From the NCBI RefSeq assembly GCF_025558585.1, contig NZ_CP094723.1:682001-746000 (forward strand): a stretch of 64,000 nt of DNA. The letters are read 5' to 3'. The DNA comes from Staphylococcus sp. IVB6214 (GTDB taxonomy: Bacteria; Bacillota; Bacilli; Staphylococcales; Staphylococcaceae). The notes under the pieces were generated by a model, which ran no database searches, was not told where the DNA came from, and saw nothing but the letters and a program-made list of their open reading frames with translations. This document shows positions 30,912 to 43,336 of this stretch, piece after piece (position 1 is the stretch's first letter; the number at the start of each line of letters is the position of its first letter). The position numbers were made by a program, and so were the translations under genes.

Positions 30912-31463
30912 TTATACTTCAATGGCACCTTCACGAGGTGTAAGTGGGTTTTCTTTGTCGATATGATCATAAAACATTACGCCATTCAAGTGGTCGAGCT
31001 CATGTTGGAAGACAATTGCAGCGTAACCACTTAGACGATAACTCACTTCATTGCCGTCAATATCGAAGCCCTTTAATGTAATGCGATGATGGCGATGCAC
31101 GAGGCCAGGAATATCTTCATCCACGCTCAAGCAACCTTCACCAGTTGGTAGGTATGCATCTTGTACACTGTGGCTGGCGATTTTGGGATTGACAATACCG
31201 AGATCATAAGACTTGCCATTGCCATCATCTGGGAGATAAACGGCAAACATACGTTTAGGTACGTTGATTTGCGGTGCAGCAAGTCCGACACCACTGCGCA
31301 GTTGGTATTTTTCAATCATTTCAGGGTCTTGACTGTTATGCAAAAATTCTTGCATATCTAATAGTGTTTGTCTTTCTTCTTCTGTGAGTGGAAATGTAAG
31401 TGCTTCTGCCTTTTGACGAAGCGTTGGATGTCCATCACGTATAATATCTTTCATTGTTAACAT
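30912..31463 (-). CDS. def: Peptide deformylase
   Basis: Iron-dependent type II deformylase (183 residues) that removes the formyl group from new proteins. All three motifs are present: 'GVGLAAPQ', 'EGCLSV' and 'QHELDHLNG' (HExxH). The ATG at 31463 gives the S. aureus-like [15 protein letters not shown] start and is preceded by AAGGAAGG; the eight-codon longer frame is not supported. Confidence 0.96.
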   Translation of the reverse strand: MLTMKDIIRDGHPTLRQKAEALTFPLTEEERQTLLDMQEFLHNSQDPEMIEKYQLRSGVGLAAPQINVPKRMFAVYLPDDGNGKSYDLGIVNPKIASHSVQDAYLPTGEGCLSVDEDIPGLVHRHHRITLKGFDIDGNEVSYRLSGYAAIVFQHELDHLNGVMFYDHIDKENPLTPREGAIEV

Positions 31464-31627
31464 ATTGACACCTTCCTTATGTAACAATATATCAAAAATC
31501 TGTCTATGTGTGCATCATTTAATCTTGCTATCATGGTTTCAATTCATTGACCTTCCTTATTATTGTTTGCTTTATCTCCGTGTTTTATCTAAAATGACGA
31601 GTGACAATGAAGGAGGTTTATTGGCTT

Positions 31628-32260
31628 ATGAAATTGAAGAAAACAGCCGGAATCGCATTAGCAGCGACAGTATTATTAGCAGGATGTAACAAAGATGGAG
31701 AACAGATAGATAATTATAATGAACATTTGAGTAACCTTCAAAGATTAGAAGCGCCTATTCAAAAGGTTAATAATGAAATGAACAAGTTAGAGAAAGAAAA
31801 AGAAAAAATCTCTAAAGAAATCACTGGAAAAGACATTTCACAAGTTCAGGACAAAGTAAAAACATTTTTAGATAATGCAGATAAACGTCAAGAGCAGTTA
31901 GAAAAAGAAGAAGCTGCAATGAATGAGTCTAAAAAAGTTTTTGAAAAGATGAAGAAAACAACAAATAAAATTGAAGATGAGGCAAATAAAAAAGAACTCA
32001 AAGAATTCAATGATGCGTTAGCAGATAAGTACAAAAAGCATGAAGCATTTATCAACGGGTACAAAAACTTAGTCAATAAAGAAAAAGATTTATTCGGATA
32101 TTTCCAAGATGAGTCTGGTACACAAGAAGGGGTGGATGAACGTTCAAAAGCAATACAGTCTGCTCAAAAAGAAATGAATGACAAAGTTAAAGCGTATTCA
32201 AAATCAATTCGCAAGATGCAATCAGAGAGACGCGATGTAGAAGAAGTGATCAATAATTAG
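31628..32260 (+). CDS. YkyA-family lipoprotein
   Basis: A 210-residue lipoprotein. Signal peptide with lipobox LLAGC (Cys20). The mature part is almost entirely charged alpha-helix, rich in Lys, Glu and Asn, with coiled-coil-like stretches ('KLEKEKEKISKEITGKD', 'DEANKKELKEFNDALADK'). This matches the YkyA family of putative cell-wall-binding lipoproteins found beside pdhA in Firmicutes. GGAGG lies 11 bases before the ATG. Exact role unknown. Confidence 0.87.
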   Translation: MKLKKTAGIALAATVLLAGCNKDGEQIDNYNEHLSNLQRLEAPIQKVNNEMNKLEKEKEKISKEITGKDISQVQDKVKTFLDNADKRQEQLEKEEAAMNESKKVFEKMKKTTNKIEDEANKKELKEFNDALADKYKKHEAFINGYKNLVNKEKDLFGYFQDESGTQEGVDERSKAIQSAQKEMNDKVKAYSKSIRKMQSERRDVEEVINN

Positions 32261-33527
<1,267 letters not shown>

Positions 33528-33530
33528 GCC

Positions 33531-34508
33531 ATGGCACAAATGACAATGGTTCAAGCGATTAACAATGCGCTAGCAACTGAACTTAAAAACGACGAAAACA
33601 CTTTGATCTTTGGTGAAGACGTTGGTGTTAACGGTGGTGTATTCCGTGTAACTGAAGGTTTACAAAAAGAATTCGGTGAAGACCGTGTATTCGACACACC
33701 TTTAGCTGAATCAGGTATTGGTGGATTAGCATTAGGTTTATCGACTCAAGGCTACCGTCCAATCATGGAAATCCAGTTCTTAGGCTTCGTATTCGAAGTA
33801 TTCGACTCAGTAGCTGGACAAATTGCACGTCACCGTTTCCGTAGCGGTAACTCAAAAGTTGCACCAGTAACAATCCGTACACCATTCGGTGGTGGGGTGC
33901 ACACACCTGAACTTCACGCAGATAACTTAGAAGGTATTCTTGCGCAATCACCAGGTCTTAAGGTAGTTATTCCTTCAGGCCCATATGATGCGAAAGGTTT
34001 ACTTATCGAAAGTATCCGTAGCAACGACCCTGTTGCATACCTTGAGCACATGAAATTATACCGCTCATTCCGTGAAGAAGTACCTGAAGAAGAGTACACA
34101 ATTGAACTTGGCAAAGCCAACGTTAAACGTGAAGGTACTGATTTAACAATCATCACTTATGGTGCAATGGTTCAAGAAGCAATGAAAGCTGCTGAAGAAC
34201 TTGAAAAAGAAGGTCATTCAATAGAAGTTATTGACTTACGTACTGTTCAACCATTAGATGTTGATACTTTAGTTGCTTCAACAGAAAAAACTGGACGTGT
34301 TGTAGTCGTTCAAGAAGCACAAAAACAAGCTGGTGTAGGCGCTAACGTCGTTTCTGAATTATCAGAGCGTGCAATTCTATCATTAGAAGCACCTATCGGA
34401 CGTGTTGCAGCACCAGACACAATCTACCCATTCACACAAGCTGAGAATGTATGGTTACCAAATAAAAATGATATCATTGAAAAAGTAAAAGAAACATTAG
34501 AATTCTAA
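33531..34508 (+). CDS. pdhB: Pyruvate dehydrogenase E1 beta
   Basis: Beta subunit (325 residues) of E1; '[18 protein letters not shown]', '[12 protein letters not shown]' and 'GANVVSEL' are family segments. AAGGAG lies about 12 bases before the ATG. A 178-base gap with a long hairpin separates it from pdhC. Confidence 0.97.
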   Translation: MAQMTMVQAINNALATELKNDENTLIFGEDVGVNGGVFRVTEGLQKEFGEDRVFDTPLAESGIGGLALGLSTQGYRPIMEIQFLGFVFEVFDSVAGQIARHRFRSGNSKVAPVTIRTPFGGGVHTPELHADNLEGILAQSPGLKVVIPSGPYDAKGLLIESIRSNDPVAYLEHMKLYRSFREEVPEEEYTIELGKANVKREGTDLTIITYGAMVQEAMKAAEELEKEGHSIEVIDLRTVQPLDVDTLVASTEKTGRVVVVQEAQKQAGVGANVVSELSERAILSLEAPIGRVAAPDTIYPFTQAENVWLPNKNDIIEKVKETLEF

Positions 34509-34556
34509 TAACTGTTTAATTGTTAGGTGAGTTGTCTCTTTTGAGCAATGATGCAT

Positions 34557-34624
34557 AAAAGTAAGCTCGCTTTGTAAAAACATTCGATGTTAGTTGAGTG
34601 ATTTACATTTGGCGAGCTGCTTTT
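34557..34624 (+). other. Structured hairpin in the pdhB-pdhC gap
   Basis: AAAAG, AGCTCGC and GTAAA on the left pair with TTTAC, GGCGAGCT and TTTT on the right, with a small AACAT/ATGTT hairpin in the loop. The run of T after it is only four bases, so it may be a weak terminator or an RNA processing and stability element. Confidence 0.55.
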
Positions 34625-34686
34625 GAGATATTAAATCAACGTCTTTAATTAGACAAAAAAATGATGTAAAAATAGGAGGAAACAAC

Positions 34687-36000
34687 GTGGCATTTGAATT
34701 TAAATTACCAGATATTGGTGAAGGTATCCACGAAGGTGAAATTGTAAAATGGTTTATTAAAGCTGGAGATACAATTGAAGAAGATGATATTCTATGTGAA
34801 GTACAAAACGACAAATCAGTTGTTGAGATTCCATCTCCTGTAACAGGAACAATTGAAGAAGTAGTTTTAGAAGAAGGTACAGTTGCAGTCGTTGGTGACA
34901 CAATTGTAAAAATCGACGCTCCAGATGCAGGTGACATCCAGTTCAAAGGAGGACATGATGATGAACCTAAAGAAGAAGCGCCAAAAGAAGAAGTAAAAGA
35001 AGAAGCAAAAGAAGAAGCAAAAGAAGCACCTGCTGCAGCCCCTCAAGCAGATGTAGAAGTTGACGAAAACCGCATGATTAAAGCAATGCCTTCAGTGCGT
35101 AAATATGCACGTGACAACAATGTGAACATTAAGGCTGTTAATGGTAGCGGTAAAAATGGTAGAATTACAAAAGAGGATGTTGATGCATACTTAAACGGCG
35201 GTGGCCAAGCAGCTGCAACTGAAACAGCATCAGCTGAATCAACAGAAGCAAGCGCACCAGCAGCGTCTGCAGCACCAGCGGCATCAGCTGAAGGTGAATT
35301 CCCAGAAACAACTGAAAAAATTCCTGCAATGCGTAAGGCGATTGCGAAAGCAATGGTTAACTCTAAACACACTGCGCCTCACGTAACATTAATGGATGAA
35401 ATCGATGTTCAAGCATTATGGGATCACCGTAAAAAATTCAAAGAAGTTGCTGCTGAGCAAGGTACGAAGCTTACATTCTTACCATACGTTGTAAAAGCAT
35501 TAGTTTCAGCATTGAAAAAATATCCAGCACTTAACACTTCATTCAATGAAGAAGAAGGTGTAGTTGTTCATAAACATTACTGGAATATCGGTATCGCAGC
35601 TGACACTGAAAGAGGTTTATTAGTACCTGTTGTGAAACACGCTGACCGTAAATCAATGTTCCAAATTTCTGATGAAATCAATGAACTTGCTGTTAAAGCA
35701 CGTGATGGTAAATTAACTTCTGATGAAATGAAAGGTGCTACATGCACAATCAGTAACATCGGTTCTGCAGGTGGACAATGGTTCACACCAGTTATCAACC
35801 ACCCAGAAGTTGCAATCCTAGGTATTGGTCGTATCGCACAAAAACCTATCGTTAAAGACGGTGAAATTGTTGCAGCACCAGTATTATCATTATCATTAAG
35901 CTTTGACCACAGACAAATTGATGGTGCAACTGGTCAAAACGCAATGAACCACATCAAGCGTTTATTAAACAATCCAGAACTATTATTAATGGAGGGGTAA
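34687..36000 (+). CDS. pdhC: Pyruvate dehydrogenase E2 (dihydrolipoyl acetyltransferase)
   Basis: Core subunit (437 residues) of the complex. One lipoyl domain (1-80) with Lys43 in 'QNDKSVVEI', an acidic Lys/Glu/Ala linker (about 90-120), a peripheral subunit-binding domain (about 130-168, '[14 protein letters not shown]'), an Ala/Ser-rich linker and the acetyltransferase domain with '[12 protein letters not shown]' at the C-terminus. The start is GTG at 34687 behind AGGAGG. It ends 3 bases before pdhD. Confidence 0.97.
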   Translation: MAFEFKLPDIGEGIHEGEIVKWFIKAGDTIEEDDILCEVQNDKSVVEIPSPVTGTIEEVVLEEGTVAVVGDTIVKIDAPDAGDIQFKGGHDDEPKEEAPKEEVKEEAKEEAKEAPAAAPQADVEVDENRMIKAMPSVRKYARDNNVNIKAVNGSGKNGRITKEDVDAYLNGGGQAAATETASAESTEASAPAASAAPAASAEGEFPETTEKIPAMRKAIAKAMVNSKHTAPHVTLMDEIDVQALWDHRKKFKEVAAEQGTKLTFLPYVVKALVSALKKYPALNTSFNEEEGVVVHKHYWNIGIAADTERGLLVPVVKHADRKSMFQISDEINELAVKARDGKLTSDEMKGATCTISNIGSAGGQWFTPVINHPEVAILGIGRIAQKPIVKDGEIVAAPVLSLSLSFDHRQIDGATGQNAMNHIKRLLNNPELLLMEG

Positions 36001-36003
36001 AAC

Positions 36004-37410
36004 ATGGTAGTCGGAGATTTTCCAATTGAAACAGATACTATTGTCATCGGAGCAGGTCCTGGTGGATATGTTGCCGCAATTCGTGCAGCACAATTAGGAC
36101 AAAAAGTAACAATCGTTGAGAAAGGCAACCTTGGTGGTGTTTGTCTTAACGTTGGGTGTATCCCATCAAAAGCACTTTTAAATGCGTCTCATCGTTATGA
36201 TCACGCACAACACGGTGAAGAGTTAGGTATTACAGCTGAAAACGTAACTTTAGACTTTGGTAAAGTTCAAGAGTTCAAAGGTTCTGTTGTAAACAAATTA
36301 ACAGGCGGTGTTGAAGGGTTACTTAAAGGTAACAAAGTTGAAATTGTTAAAGGTGAAGCTTACTTCGTTGACGGTAACAGCTTACGTGTTATGGACGAGT
36401 CAAGTGCACAAACTTACAACTTCAAAAACGCGATTATTGCAACTGGTTCACGCCCAATTGAAATTCCTAACTTCAAATTCGGTGGCCGTGTATTAGATTC
36501 AACAGGTGCATTAAACTTACAAGAAGTACCTAAAAAATTAGTTGTAGTCGGTGGCGGTTACATCGGTTCTGAGTTAGGTACAGCTTACGCTAACTTCGGT
36601 ACTGAAGTAACAATTCTTGAAGGTGCAAAAGAAATCCTTGGTGGATTCGAAAAACAAATGGTTGCACCAGTTAAGAAGAAAATGAAAGCTAAAGGTATGA
36701 CAATTGAAACAGAAGCTTTAGCAAAATCAGCTGAAGAAACTGACAACGGCGTAAAAGTAACTTATGAAGTAAAAGGCGAAGAGAAAACAATCGAAGCTGA
36801 CTACGTATTAGTTACTGTTGGTCGTCGTCCAAACACTGATGAACTCGGCTTAGAAGAAGCTGGCGTTAAACTTACAGATCGTGGTTTAGTTGAAGTTGAC
36901 AAACAAGGTCGTTCTTCAGTAAACAGTATCTTTGCAATTGGTGACATTGTTCCGGGTCTTCCATTAGCACATAAAGCAAGCTATGAAGCAAAAGTAGCAG
37001 CAGAAGCAATTGCAGGACAAAATGCAGAAGTAGACTACATTGGTATGCCTGCTGTATGCTTCACTGAGCCTGAACTTGCACAAGTAGGTTACACAGAAGC
37101 TCAAGCAAAAGAAGAAGGTATTGCGTACAAAGCTTCTAAATTCCCTTACCAAGCAAATGGTCGTGCGTTATCATTAAATGATACAGACGGTTTCGTTAAG
37201 TTAATCACACTTAAAGAAGACGACACATTAATCGGTGCACAAGTAGTTGGTACAAGTGCTTCTGACGTTATCTCTGAATTAGGTCTTGCTATTGAAGCAG
37301 GTATGAATGCGGAAGATATCGCATTAACAGTTCACGCTCACCCAACATTAGGTGAAATGAGCATGGAAGCTGCTGAAAAAGCAATCGGTTTACCAATTCA
37401 CACAATGTAA
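36004..37410 (+). CDS. pdhD: Dihydrolipoamide dehydrogenase E3
   Basis: Flavoprotein (468 residues) that reoxidises lipoamide with NAD+, shared by 2-oxo-acid dehydrogenases. FAD motif '[13 protein letters not shown]', redox disulfide '[16 protein letters not shown]', NAD motif '[12 protein letters not shown]' and the C-terminal His-Pro base '[12 protein letters not shown]' are all present. Confidence 0.97.
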   Translation: MVVGDFPIETDTIVIGAGPGGYVAAIRAAQLGQKVTIVEKGNLGGVCLNVGCIPSKALLNASHRYDHAQHGEELGITAENVTLDFGKVQEFKGSVVNKLTGGVEGLLKGNKVEIVKGEAYFVDGNSLRVMDESSAQTYNFKNAIIATGSRPIEIPNFKFGGRVLDSTGALNLQEVPKKLVVVGGGYIGSELGTAYANFGTEVTILEGAKEILGGFEKQMVAPVKKKMKAKGMTIETEALAKSAEETDNGVKVTYEVKGEEKTIEADYVLVTVGRRPNTDELGLEEAGVKLTDRGLVEVDKQGRSSVNSIFAIGDIVPGLPLAHKASYEAKVAAEAIAGQNAEVDYIGMPAVCFTEPELAQVGYTEAQAKEEGIAYKASKFPYQANGRALSLNDTDGFVKLITLKEDDTLIGAQVVGTSASDVISELGLAIEAGMNAEDIALTVHAHPTLGEMSMEAAEKAIGLPIHTM

Positions 37411-37433
37411 TCATTTTGTGTTGATATATCAAA

Positions 37434-37467
37434 AGGAGGCTGAGCTCTCATGCTCAGTCTCTTTTTC
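37434..37467 (+). terminator. pdh operon terminator
   Basis: GAGGCTGAGC and GCTCAGTCTC pair around TCTCAT, followed by TTTTT. Confidence 0.85.
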
Positions 37468-37490
37468 TGTTTGAAGGAGGGGTGTACAAC

Positions 37491-37763
37491 ATGGAATATC
37501 AATATCCAATTGATGTTGATTGGACGCAAGAAGAAATGGTTGATGTGATCTCATTCTTCAATGCGATCGAATCATACTATGAATCTTCAGTCGAACGTGA
37601 GACATTGATGGCGCGTTATCGTGCGTTTAAAAAGGTTGTTCCAGGTAAAGCAGACGAGAAAAATATCTTCTCTGAATTTAAATCGAGCAGCGGTTATGAT
37701 AGCTATCTCGTAGTGAAAAAAGCAAAGAATGAAACAGAGCAGAAAACTTTGCGTAATCGCTAA
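37491..37763 (+). CDS. UPF0223 family protein
   Basis: A 90-residue cytoplasmic protein that matches UPF0223 (YktA): 'YPIDVDWTQEEMVDVI' at the N-terminus and 'FKKVVPGKADEKNIFSEF'. The ATG at 37491 follows GAAGGAGG. It has no catalytic motif I can see. Function is unknown in the family. Confidence 0.9.
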   Translation: MEYQYPIDVDWTQEEMVDVISFFNAIESYYESSVERETLMARYRAFKKVVPGKADEKNIFSEFKSSSGYDSYLVVKKAKNETEQKTLRNR

Positions 37764-37887
37764 AAAATGGTTGTAATTCGAGCTGTATTTTGTTATTTTT
37801 ATTAAGCGTTAAACAAAATGTTTAGTAAAAGTAAACTTAATGCAGCTTTTTTTATGTAAGTATTTATTAGGACAAGTAGGTGAAGTT

Positions 37888-38427
37888 GTGGAAATTGGTC
37901 AAAAGATAAGAAATTTGCGCCATCTTAAGAATTTGACGCAAGAAGAATTAGGTGAACGAACTGATTTGTCTAAAGGGTATATCTCACAAATAGAGAGCAA
38001 TAAAACTTCTCCAAGCATGGAGACATTTCTCAATATCCTAGAGGTTCTGGGTACAACACCTCGTGATTTTTTTGAACAGCAAGAAGTAACGAAGGTGCAT
38101 TACCCTAAGCATGAACAACTCACATATGACGAAAGTGACAAAGGATATTTTCTGCAATGGCCAGTGAAAACATCAAACGAATTTGACATGGAGCCTCTCA
38201 TTCTAAAGTTACAACCACAAGCCTCGTATAAGACATTTGAAGCTTCAATGTCGGATACATTTATTTACTGCTTAGAAGGTACAGTGACTTTGACATTGGG
38301 AGATGAATTCTTTGAAGCCCAACAAGGTGATGCGCTTTATTTTAAAGCAACACATGCACATAAATTATCGAATCATGGAGATGTTGAAGCACGTCTACTA
38401 CTTGTCGCAACATCATCTTACTTATAG
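37888..38427 (+). CDS. XRE-cupin transcriptional regulator of the pot genes
   Basis: A 179-residue regulator: a helix-turn-helix XRE domain (about 1-60, 'NLTQEELGERTDLSKGYISQ') and a C-terminal cupin domain (about 105-175, 'FIYCLEGTVTLTLGDE', 'GDALYFKATHAHKL'). This is the PuuR/SinR-like arrangement found next to polyamine transport genes. The start is GTG at 37888 after AGGTGA, which gives a clean MEIGQKIRN start. It lies 12 bases before potA, so it probably senses polyamines and controls this operon; that is inference. Confidence 0.9.
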   Translation: MEIGQKIRNLRHLKNLTQEELGERTDLSKGYISQIESNKTSPSMETFLNILEVLGTTPRDFFEQQEVTKVHYPKHEQLTYDESDKGYFLQWPVKTSNEFDMEPLILKLQPQASYKTFEASMSDTFIYCLEGTVTLTLGDEFFEAQQGDALYFKATHAHKLSNHGDVEARLLLVATSSYL

Positions 38428-38439
38428 GAGGAAACGCAC

Positions 38440-39540
38440 GTGGCACCTTTATTAACATTTGAACAGGTTACCAAAGTGTATGATGGTTCAACCATTTTAG
38501 ACGGTATCGATATTGAAATAGAATCAGGCTATTTTTATACAATACTAGGTCCTTCTGGATGTGGTAAAACAACAATGCTCAAACTCATTGCAGGCTTTGA
38601 ATCACCGGATGCAGGAAAGATTGTTTATCTTGGTAAAACAATCAATGATCTTCCTGCTAACAAACGTCAAGTTAATACAGTATTCCAAGATTACGCATTA
38701 TTTCCGCATTTGAATGTGTATGATAATGTCGCATTTGGACTGAAGCTAAAAAAGCTAAACAAAAAGACGATTGACGCCAAAGTGAAAGATGCGTTGAAAC
38801 TTGTGAAGTTGGAATCTTATATTCATAGTCCTATACAAGCTTTGAGTGGCGGACAAAAGCAACGTATTGCAATTGCACGTGCGATTGTGAACGAACCAGA
38901 AATTCTATTGTTAGATGAGTCGCTATCTGCTTTGGATCTCAAATTGCGAACGGAAATGCAATATGAACTGAGAGAGATTCAATCTCGATTAGGGATCACA
39001 TTTGTATTCGTAACACACGATCAGGAAGAGGCATTAGCCCTGAGTGATTATATTTTTGTGATGCGTAAAGGTAAAGTCGAGCAATTCGGAACGCCGACAG
39101 ATATTTATGATGAACCGGTGAATCGTTATGTTGCAGACTTCATTGGTGAGTCTAATATTATTGAAGGGACAATGATTGAGGACTTTGTCGTAAATATTTA
39201 CGGACAAGATTTTGACTGTGTCGACCAAGATATTCCAGCGAATACAGCAGTAGATGTAGTCATTCGACCAGAAGATATTTCACTCGTTCCAGAAGCGCAA
39301 GGGCTGTTTCAAGCAACAGTTACGTCAACACTTTTTCGCGGTGTACACTATGAAATTATTTGTGAAGACCACAAAGGATATGAATGGACGATTCAATCAA
39401 CGAAAAATGCAGAAATTGGTTCACGTGTCGGTCTCGACTTTGAACCGGAAGCGATCCATATTATGGTACCGGGTGAAACTGAAGAAGAATTTGATGCACG
39501 TATAGAAGGATATGGAGATGGTAACGATGAGACATCTTAA
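38440..39540 (+). CDS. potA: Spermidine/putrescine ABC transporter ATPase
   Basis: ABC ATPase (366 residues): Walker A '[11 protein letters not shown]', Q-loop, signature '[14 protein letters not shown]', Walker B '[12 protein letters not shown]' (Ser replaces the usual Pro after DE) and a C-terminal TOBE domain ('[13 protein letters not shown]'). The start is GTG at 38440 after AGGAGG. It overlaps potB by 14 bases. Confidence 0.95.
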   Translation: MAPLLTFEQVTKVYDGSTILDGIDIEIESGYFYTILGPSGCGKTTMLKLIAGFESPDAGKIVYLGKTINDLPANKRQVNTVFQDYALFPHLNVYDNVAFGLKLKKLNKKTIDAKVKDALKLVKLESYIHSPIQALSGGQKQRIAIARAIVNEPEILLLDESLSALDLKLRTEMQYELREIQSRLGITFVFVTHDQEEALALSDYIFVMRKGKVEQFGTPTDIYDEPVNRYVADFIGESNIIEGTMIEDFVVNIYGQDFDCVDQDIPANTAVDVVIRPEDISLVPEAQGLFQATVTSTLFRGVHYEIICEDHKGYEWTIQSTKNAEIGSRVGLDFEPEAIHIMVPGETEEEFDARIEGYGDGNDETS

Positions 39541-40333
39541 TCGATGGTTAGCCATTCCATATTGGCTATGGATGATTGGTTTTATTATTGTGCCTGTGGC
39601 AATGTTAATCTACTTTTCTTTTATAGATATAGAAGGACACTTTTCATTAACGAACTATGCACAATTTTTATCATGGCGTTATATGCGCATGTTACTAGAA
39701 TCGATTATATACGCAGCGATGATTACTTTGATCTGTTTATTGTTTAGTTATCCAGCTGCTTACTTTATTCGTCAATCAAAGCATGCAGCAAGTTGGTTAT
39801 TAGTCATGATTATTCCTACGTGGATGAATCTACTACTAAAGACATATGCATTTATTGGCATTTTCAGTCATGATGGAGTTATCAACCAATTGTTGAGATT
39901 TTTGCATATACCCACACAAACAATTTTATTTACAGCACCAGCATTTGTTCTAGTCGCAGCATATATTTATTTACCATTTATGTTACTACCTATTTATAAC
40001 AGTATGAAAGATATCCCTGATCAGTTATTTTATGCTGCTCAAGACTTAGGCGCTAGCCCAATCACCATTGTGCGAAAAGTACTCTTTCCGCTATCCATTG
40101 AAGGGGTTAAAACAGGTATTCAAGTGACTTTTATCCCAGCGTTATCATTATTCATGATTACACGTTTAATCGCAGGAAATAAAGTCATCAATATCGGTAC
40201 AGCGATTGAAGAACAGTTCTTAGTGATTCAAAACTTTGGAATGGGTGCAACTATTGCACTATTTCTCGTATTGTTTATGATGATTACGCTCATTTTCACA
40301 CGGACGAAAGATCAAGGGGGAATATCACGATGA
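39527..40333 (+). CDS. potB: Spermidine/putrescine ABC permease PotB
   Basis: Inner-membrane permease (268 residues) with six helices and the ABC permease EAA-like loop '[20 protein letters not shown]'. The ATG at 39527 has GGAG 9 bases upstream, within potA. It pairs with PotC to form the channel and overlaps it by 4 bases (ATGA). Confidence 0.94.
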   Translation: MRHLNRWLAIPYWLWMIGFIIVPVAMLIYFSFIDIEGHFSLTNYAQFLSWRYMRMLLESIIYAAMITLICLLFSYPAAYFIRQSKHAASWLLVMIIPTWMNLLLKTYAFIGIFSHDGVINQLLRFLHIPTQTILFTAPAFVLVAAYIYLPFMLLPIYNSMKDIPDQLFYAAQDLGASPITIVRKVLFPLSIEGVKTGIQVTFIPALSLFMITRLIAGNKVINIGTAIEEQFLVIQNFGMGATIALFLVLFMMITLIFTRTKDQGGISR

Positions 40334-41142
40334 AATGGTACGGTAAAACATATCTATATATCCTACTCGTCGTATTATATTTGCCAATCTTTTTCTTGAT
40401 GTTGTACTCCTTTAACAGTGCGGGAAATATGATTCACTTTGAAAAGTTTACATTGGAACACTATGAAACGTTATTTGCAAATAAACGATTACTTCAAGTT
40501 GTGTTTAATACGATTGCAGTAGCATTGATTGCCGCAGCGATATCTACAATCATTGGGTTGTTTGGTGCACTGGCTTTGTACCATATACGTCAACAGATGC
40601 TTAAAGTATCATTGCTCACGCTGAATAATGTACTCATGGTATCATCTGATGTTGTGATTGGTGCTTCATTTTTAATTATGTTTACAGCAATCGGTCACTA
40701 TACAGGATTTAGCTTAGGATTTACATCTGTCTTGATCTCGCATATTGCATTTTGTATACCTATTGTGGTGATTGTCATTTTACCAAAACTTTATGAGATG
40801 AATCACTCAATTATTAACGCTGGAAGAGATTTAGGTGCAACGGAATGGCAGTTATTTACGAAAATATTAATTCCACAATTGATGCCCGGCATTGTAGGTG
40901 GATTTTTTATGGCACTCACATATTCGCTTGATGACTTTACAGTGAGCTTCTTCGTTACAGGGAATGGTTTTAGTGTGTTATCTGTTGAAGTGTATTCAAT
41001 GGCTCGACGTGGTGTCAGCATGGAAATCAATGCGATATCAACCTTGTTGTTCGTGGTAATAATGATGGGGTTAATTGGTTATCAACTGATGCAGAGACGA
41101 CAGCGTAAACAACAGTTAAAGAGACGAGGTGTGGCACAATGA
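40330..41142 (+). CDS. potC: Spermidine/putrescine ABC permease PotC
   Basis: Second permease (270 residues), six helices and EAA loop 'AGRDLGATEWQLFTKILIPQ'. Translationally coupled on both sides by 4-base overlaps. Confidence 0.94.
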   Translation: MKWYGKTYLYILLVVLYLPIFFLMLYSFNSAGNMIHFEKFTLEHYETLFANKRLLQVVFNTIAVALIAAAISTIIGLFGALALYHIRQQMLKVSLLTLNNVLMVSSDVVIGASFLIMFTAIGHYTGFSLGFTSVLISHIAFCIPIVVIVILPKLYEMNHSIINAGRDLGATEWQLFTKILIPQLMPGIVGGFFMALTYSLDDFTVSFFVTGNGFSVLSVEVYSMARRGVSMEINAISTLLFVVIMMGLIGYQLMQRRQRKQQLKRRGVAQ

Positions 41143-42209
41143 AGCAATTTGTACAATTGATAGGCGGGGCCCTCCTATTTGGTATGTTAAGTCTTGCGAT
41201 TGGTTATTGGATCAGTCATGATAACGTCAAAGAAGAACAAGAAGAGTTATATGTTTATAACTGGGGAGAGTATATTGATCCGGCATTGCTTCAAAAGTTT
41301 GAAAAACAGACGGGAATTAAGGTTATTTATGAAACATTTGATTCAAATGAAGCAATGGAAGCCAAGATCAGAAATGGCGGGACGCATTATGATGTTGCAT
41401 TTCCAAGTGATTACACGATAGAGAAGATGAAACAGTCAAACTTATTGATACCTTTGGATCACGAACAAATTCCGAACATGAAACATTTAGACGCACATTA
41501 TATGAATCAACCTTTTGATCGAAAGAATGTTTATTCAGTCCCATACTTTTTTGGTACGGTCGGAATTCTTTATGATCAAGAAAAGTATCCTGATATGAAG
41601 TTCGAACATTGGTCAGATCTTAAAGACCCACGATTGGCCAATGATGTAATTTTTGTCGATGGTGCTCGTGAAGTGATGGGGTTAGGTTTGAATAGTCTTG
41701 GGTATAGTTTGAATGACACGGACTCGAAACATTTAAGTGAAGCAGAAGAACATCTCAAAACATACGTCCCAAATATACGAGGTGTTGTTGGAGATGAAGT
41801 GACAATGATGCTTGAGCAGCATGAGGCAAGTGTTGCTGTCATGTGGAGTGGTTCAGCTGCTCCGTTGTTCCAAGAAGACGATCGATTTGATTATGTTGTT
41901 CCCAAAGATGGATCTAATCTATGGTTTGATAATATGGTCATCCCAAAAACAGCACAGAATGTTGAAGGTGCGCATAAGTTTATTAACTTTATGCATGATC
42001 CAGAAGTGAATCGTCAAAATGCGGAATGGGTTGCATATGGGACGCCAAATAAAACAGCGAGAAATCTGTTACCGGAAGAGATTAAGAATGACGAACGTGT
42101 CTATCCTAGTGAAGAAACGCAAAAGCGCTTAGAAGTGTACGAGAATCTTGGTACAGATGTACTGAGTGAATACAATGAGCGATTCTTGAATTTCAAGATG
42201 GCTTTATAA
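41139..42209 (+). CDS. potD: Polyamine-binding protein PotD
   Basis: Extracellular substrate-binding protein (356 residues) with the PotD/F pattern 'LYVYNWGEYIDPALL' and later 'AVMWSGSAAPLFQEDDRF'. The N-terminus has one hydrophobic segment (about 5-25) but no cysteine lipobox, so it is likely membrane-tethered by an uncleaved helix, unlike the usual Gram-positive lipoprotein. Last gene of potABCD; no clear terminator before the next gene at 42258. Confidence 0.94.
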   Translation: MKQFVQLIGGALLFGMLSLAIGYWISHDNVKEEQEELYVYNWGEYIDPALLQKFEKQTGIKVIYETFDSNEAMEAKIRNGGTHYDVAFPSDYTIEKMKQSNLLIPLDHEQIPNMKHLDAHYMNQPFDRKNVYSVPYFFGTVGILYDQEKYPDMKFEHWSDLKDPRLANDVIFVDGAREVMGLGLNSLGYSLNDTDSKHLSEAEEHLKTYVPNIRGVVGDEVTMMLEQHEASVAVMWSGSAAPLFQEDDRFDYVVPKDGSNLWFDNMVIPKTAQNVEGAHKFINFMHDPEVNRQNAEWVAYGTPNKTARNLLPEEIKNDERVYPSEETQKRLEVYENLGTDVLSEYNERFLNFKMAL

Positions 42210-42257
42210 TTTAATATAATACGATATAATATAAGGAAAATAATAAGGAGTGACATT

Positions 42258-43238
42258 ATGACAGGTGAGATGTATACACAAATTAGACGACCTGTGAATC
42301 GACTAGCTGAAAAAATATTAGGCTGGTTAAGTTGGTTATTAATATTAGGGGCAACCGTCATTGCTATGTTCTTTGGACTTGTCTTATTCAGTAATGAGAA
42401 CTCCATTCAGAGATTAGAAGTTGAACTCGCAAATAATCCAACAGTACAGGAGATTTTAGCAAATTATAATTTAACAGCAACAGAATTAGTAATCCAATTA
42501 CAAAATGGTGTATGGGCATTTATTGTTTATTTAATTGTCTGCTTATTGATTTCATTTTTAGCATTGATTTCAATGAATCATCGCATTCTTTCAGGTATAT
42601 TATTTTTGATTGTCTCTTTCATCACATTGCCATTGATTGTGATGCTCGTTCCAATATTCTTCTTCATCATTGCTTTGATGATGTTTGGTCGTAAAGAACG
42701 TATTGAATCTGTACCTATGTATGATGCATACGAATTTGAACCACAACGACCTGTTTATGTTGAAACAGAAAGAGAACCAGTCCCACCACAACGAGAAGTC
42801 GATTATTATGATGCACATGAGGAAAAGATGGAGCAACCTACAGATCCGTCTAACATGTCTCGAACAGCGAAGTATCATCACAAACAATCCGATGTGCAAG
42901 CAACAACTGAAGACGAACTCCGTACAGATAGCACGAACGTTGAAGACTCGTATAATACGGATCATATATCACAAAATGACGATGCACCATATACGTATGA
43001 ATCGATTGAAGATACGGTACCATTGTCGAAAGAGGCAGTGAAACAACAGAAAAAAGAAGAAAAAGCACAATTGAAGGCAGAACGTAAAGCAGCACGCAAA
43101 GCGAAAAAAGCTTATGAGAAGGAGCAACGTCAAAACAGACCGAGCGCCTCATCACAACGTCGTCAAAATTATGAAGACCGTATGAAGAAACAACAGGAAC
43201 GTACGGAACAAGATGAAACGAATAAAGACCAGTCTTAA
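42258..43238 (+). CDS. Membrane protein with charged C-terminal tail
   Basis: A 326-residue protein. Four hydrophobic helices lie in the first 150 residues; then comes a Pro/Glu/Tyr-rich segment and a strongly basic, coiled-coil-like tail (about 255-325, rich in Lys, Ala, Glu, Gln and Arg). The N-terminal part has the same plan as the following 171-residue protein (Arg-rich start, 'EKILGWLSWLLILG', three later helices) and resembles DUF4064. GGAG precedes the ATG. Unknown function; the tail could bind nucleic acid or a protein partner. Confidence 0.8.
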   Translation: MTGEMYTQIRRPVNRLAEKILGWLSWLLILGATVIAMFFGLVLFSNENSIQRLEVELANNPTVQEILANYNLTATELVIQLQNGVWAFIVYLIVCLLISFLALISMNHRILSGILFLIVSFITLPLIVMLVPIFFFIIALMMFGRKERIESVPMYDAYEFEPQRPVYVETEREPVPPQREVDYYDAHEEKMEQPTDPSNMSRTAKYHHKQSDVQATTEDELRTDSTNVEDSYNTDHISQNDDAPYTYESIEDTVPLSKEAVKQQKKEEKAQLKAERKAARKAKKAYEKEQRQNRPSASSQRRQNYEDRMKKQQERTEQDETNKDQS

Positions 43239-43245
43239 ACAAAAT

Positions 43246-43296
43246 AAGCTGAAAATCTCAAAAATTAAGCGATTGAGGTTTTCAGCTTGTTTTTTC
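43246..43296 (+). terminator. Terminator between the two related membrane genes
   Basis: AAGCTGAAAATCTC pairs with GAGGTTTTCAGCTT, followed by GTTTTTT. Confidence 0.85.
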
Positions 43297-43336
43297 GGGT
43301 AAACAATATCAAAGATACTTTGAAGGAGGAATTAGC

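Noticed and set aside
35043-35372. Alanine/serine-rich frame opposite pdhC
   Set aside because: Shadow of the repetitive Ala/Glu linker codons in pdhC.
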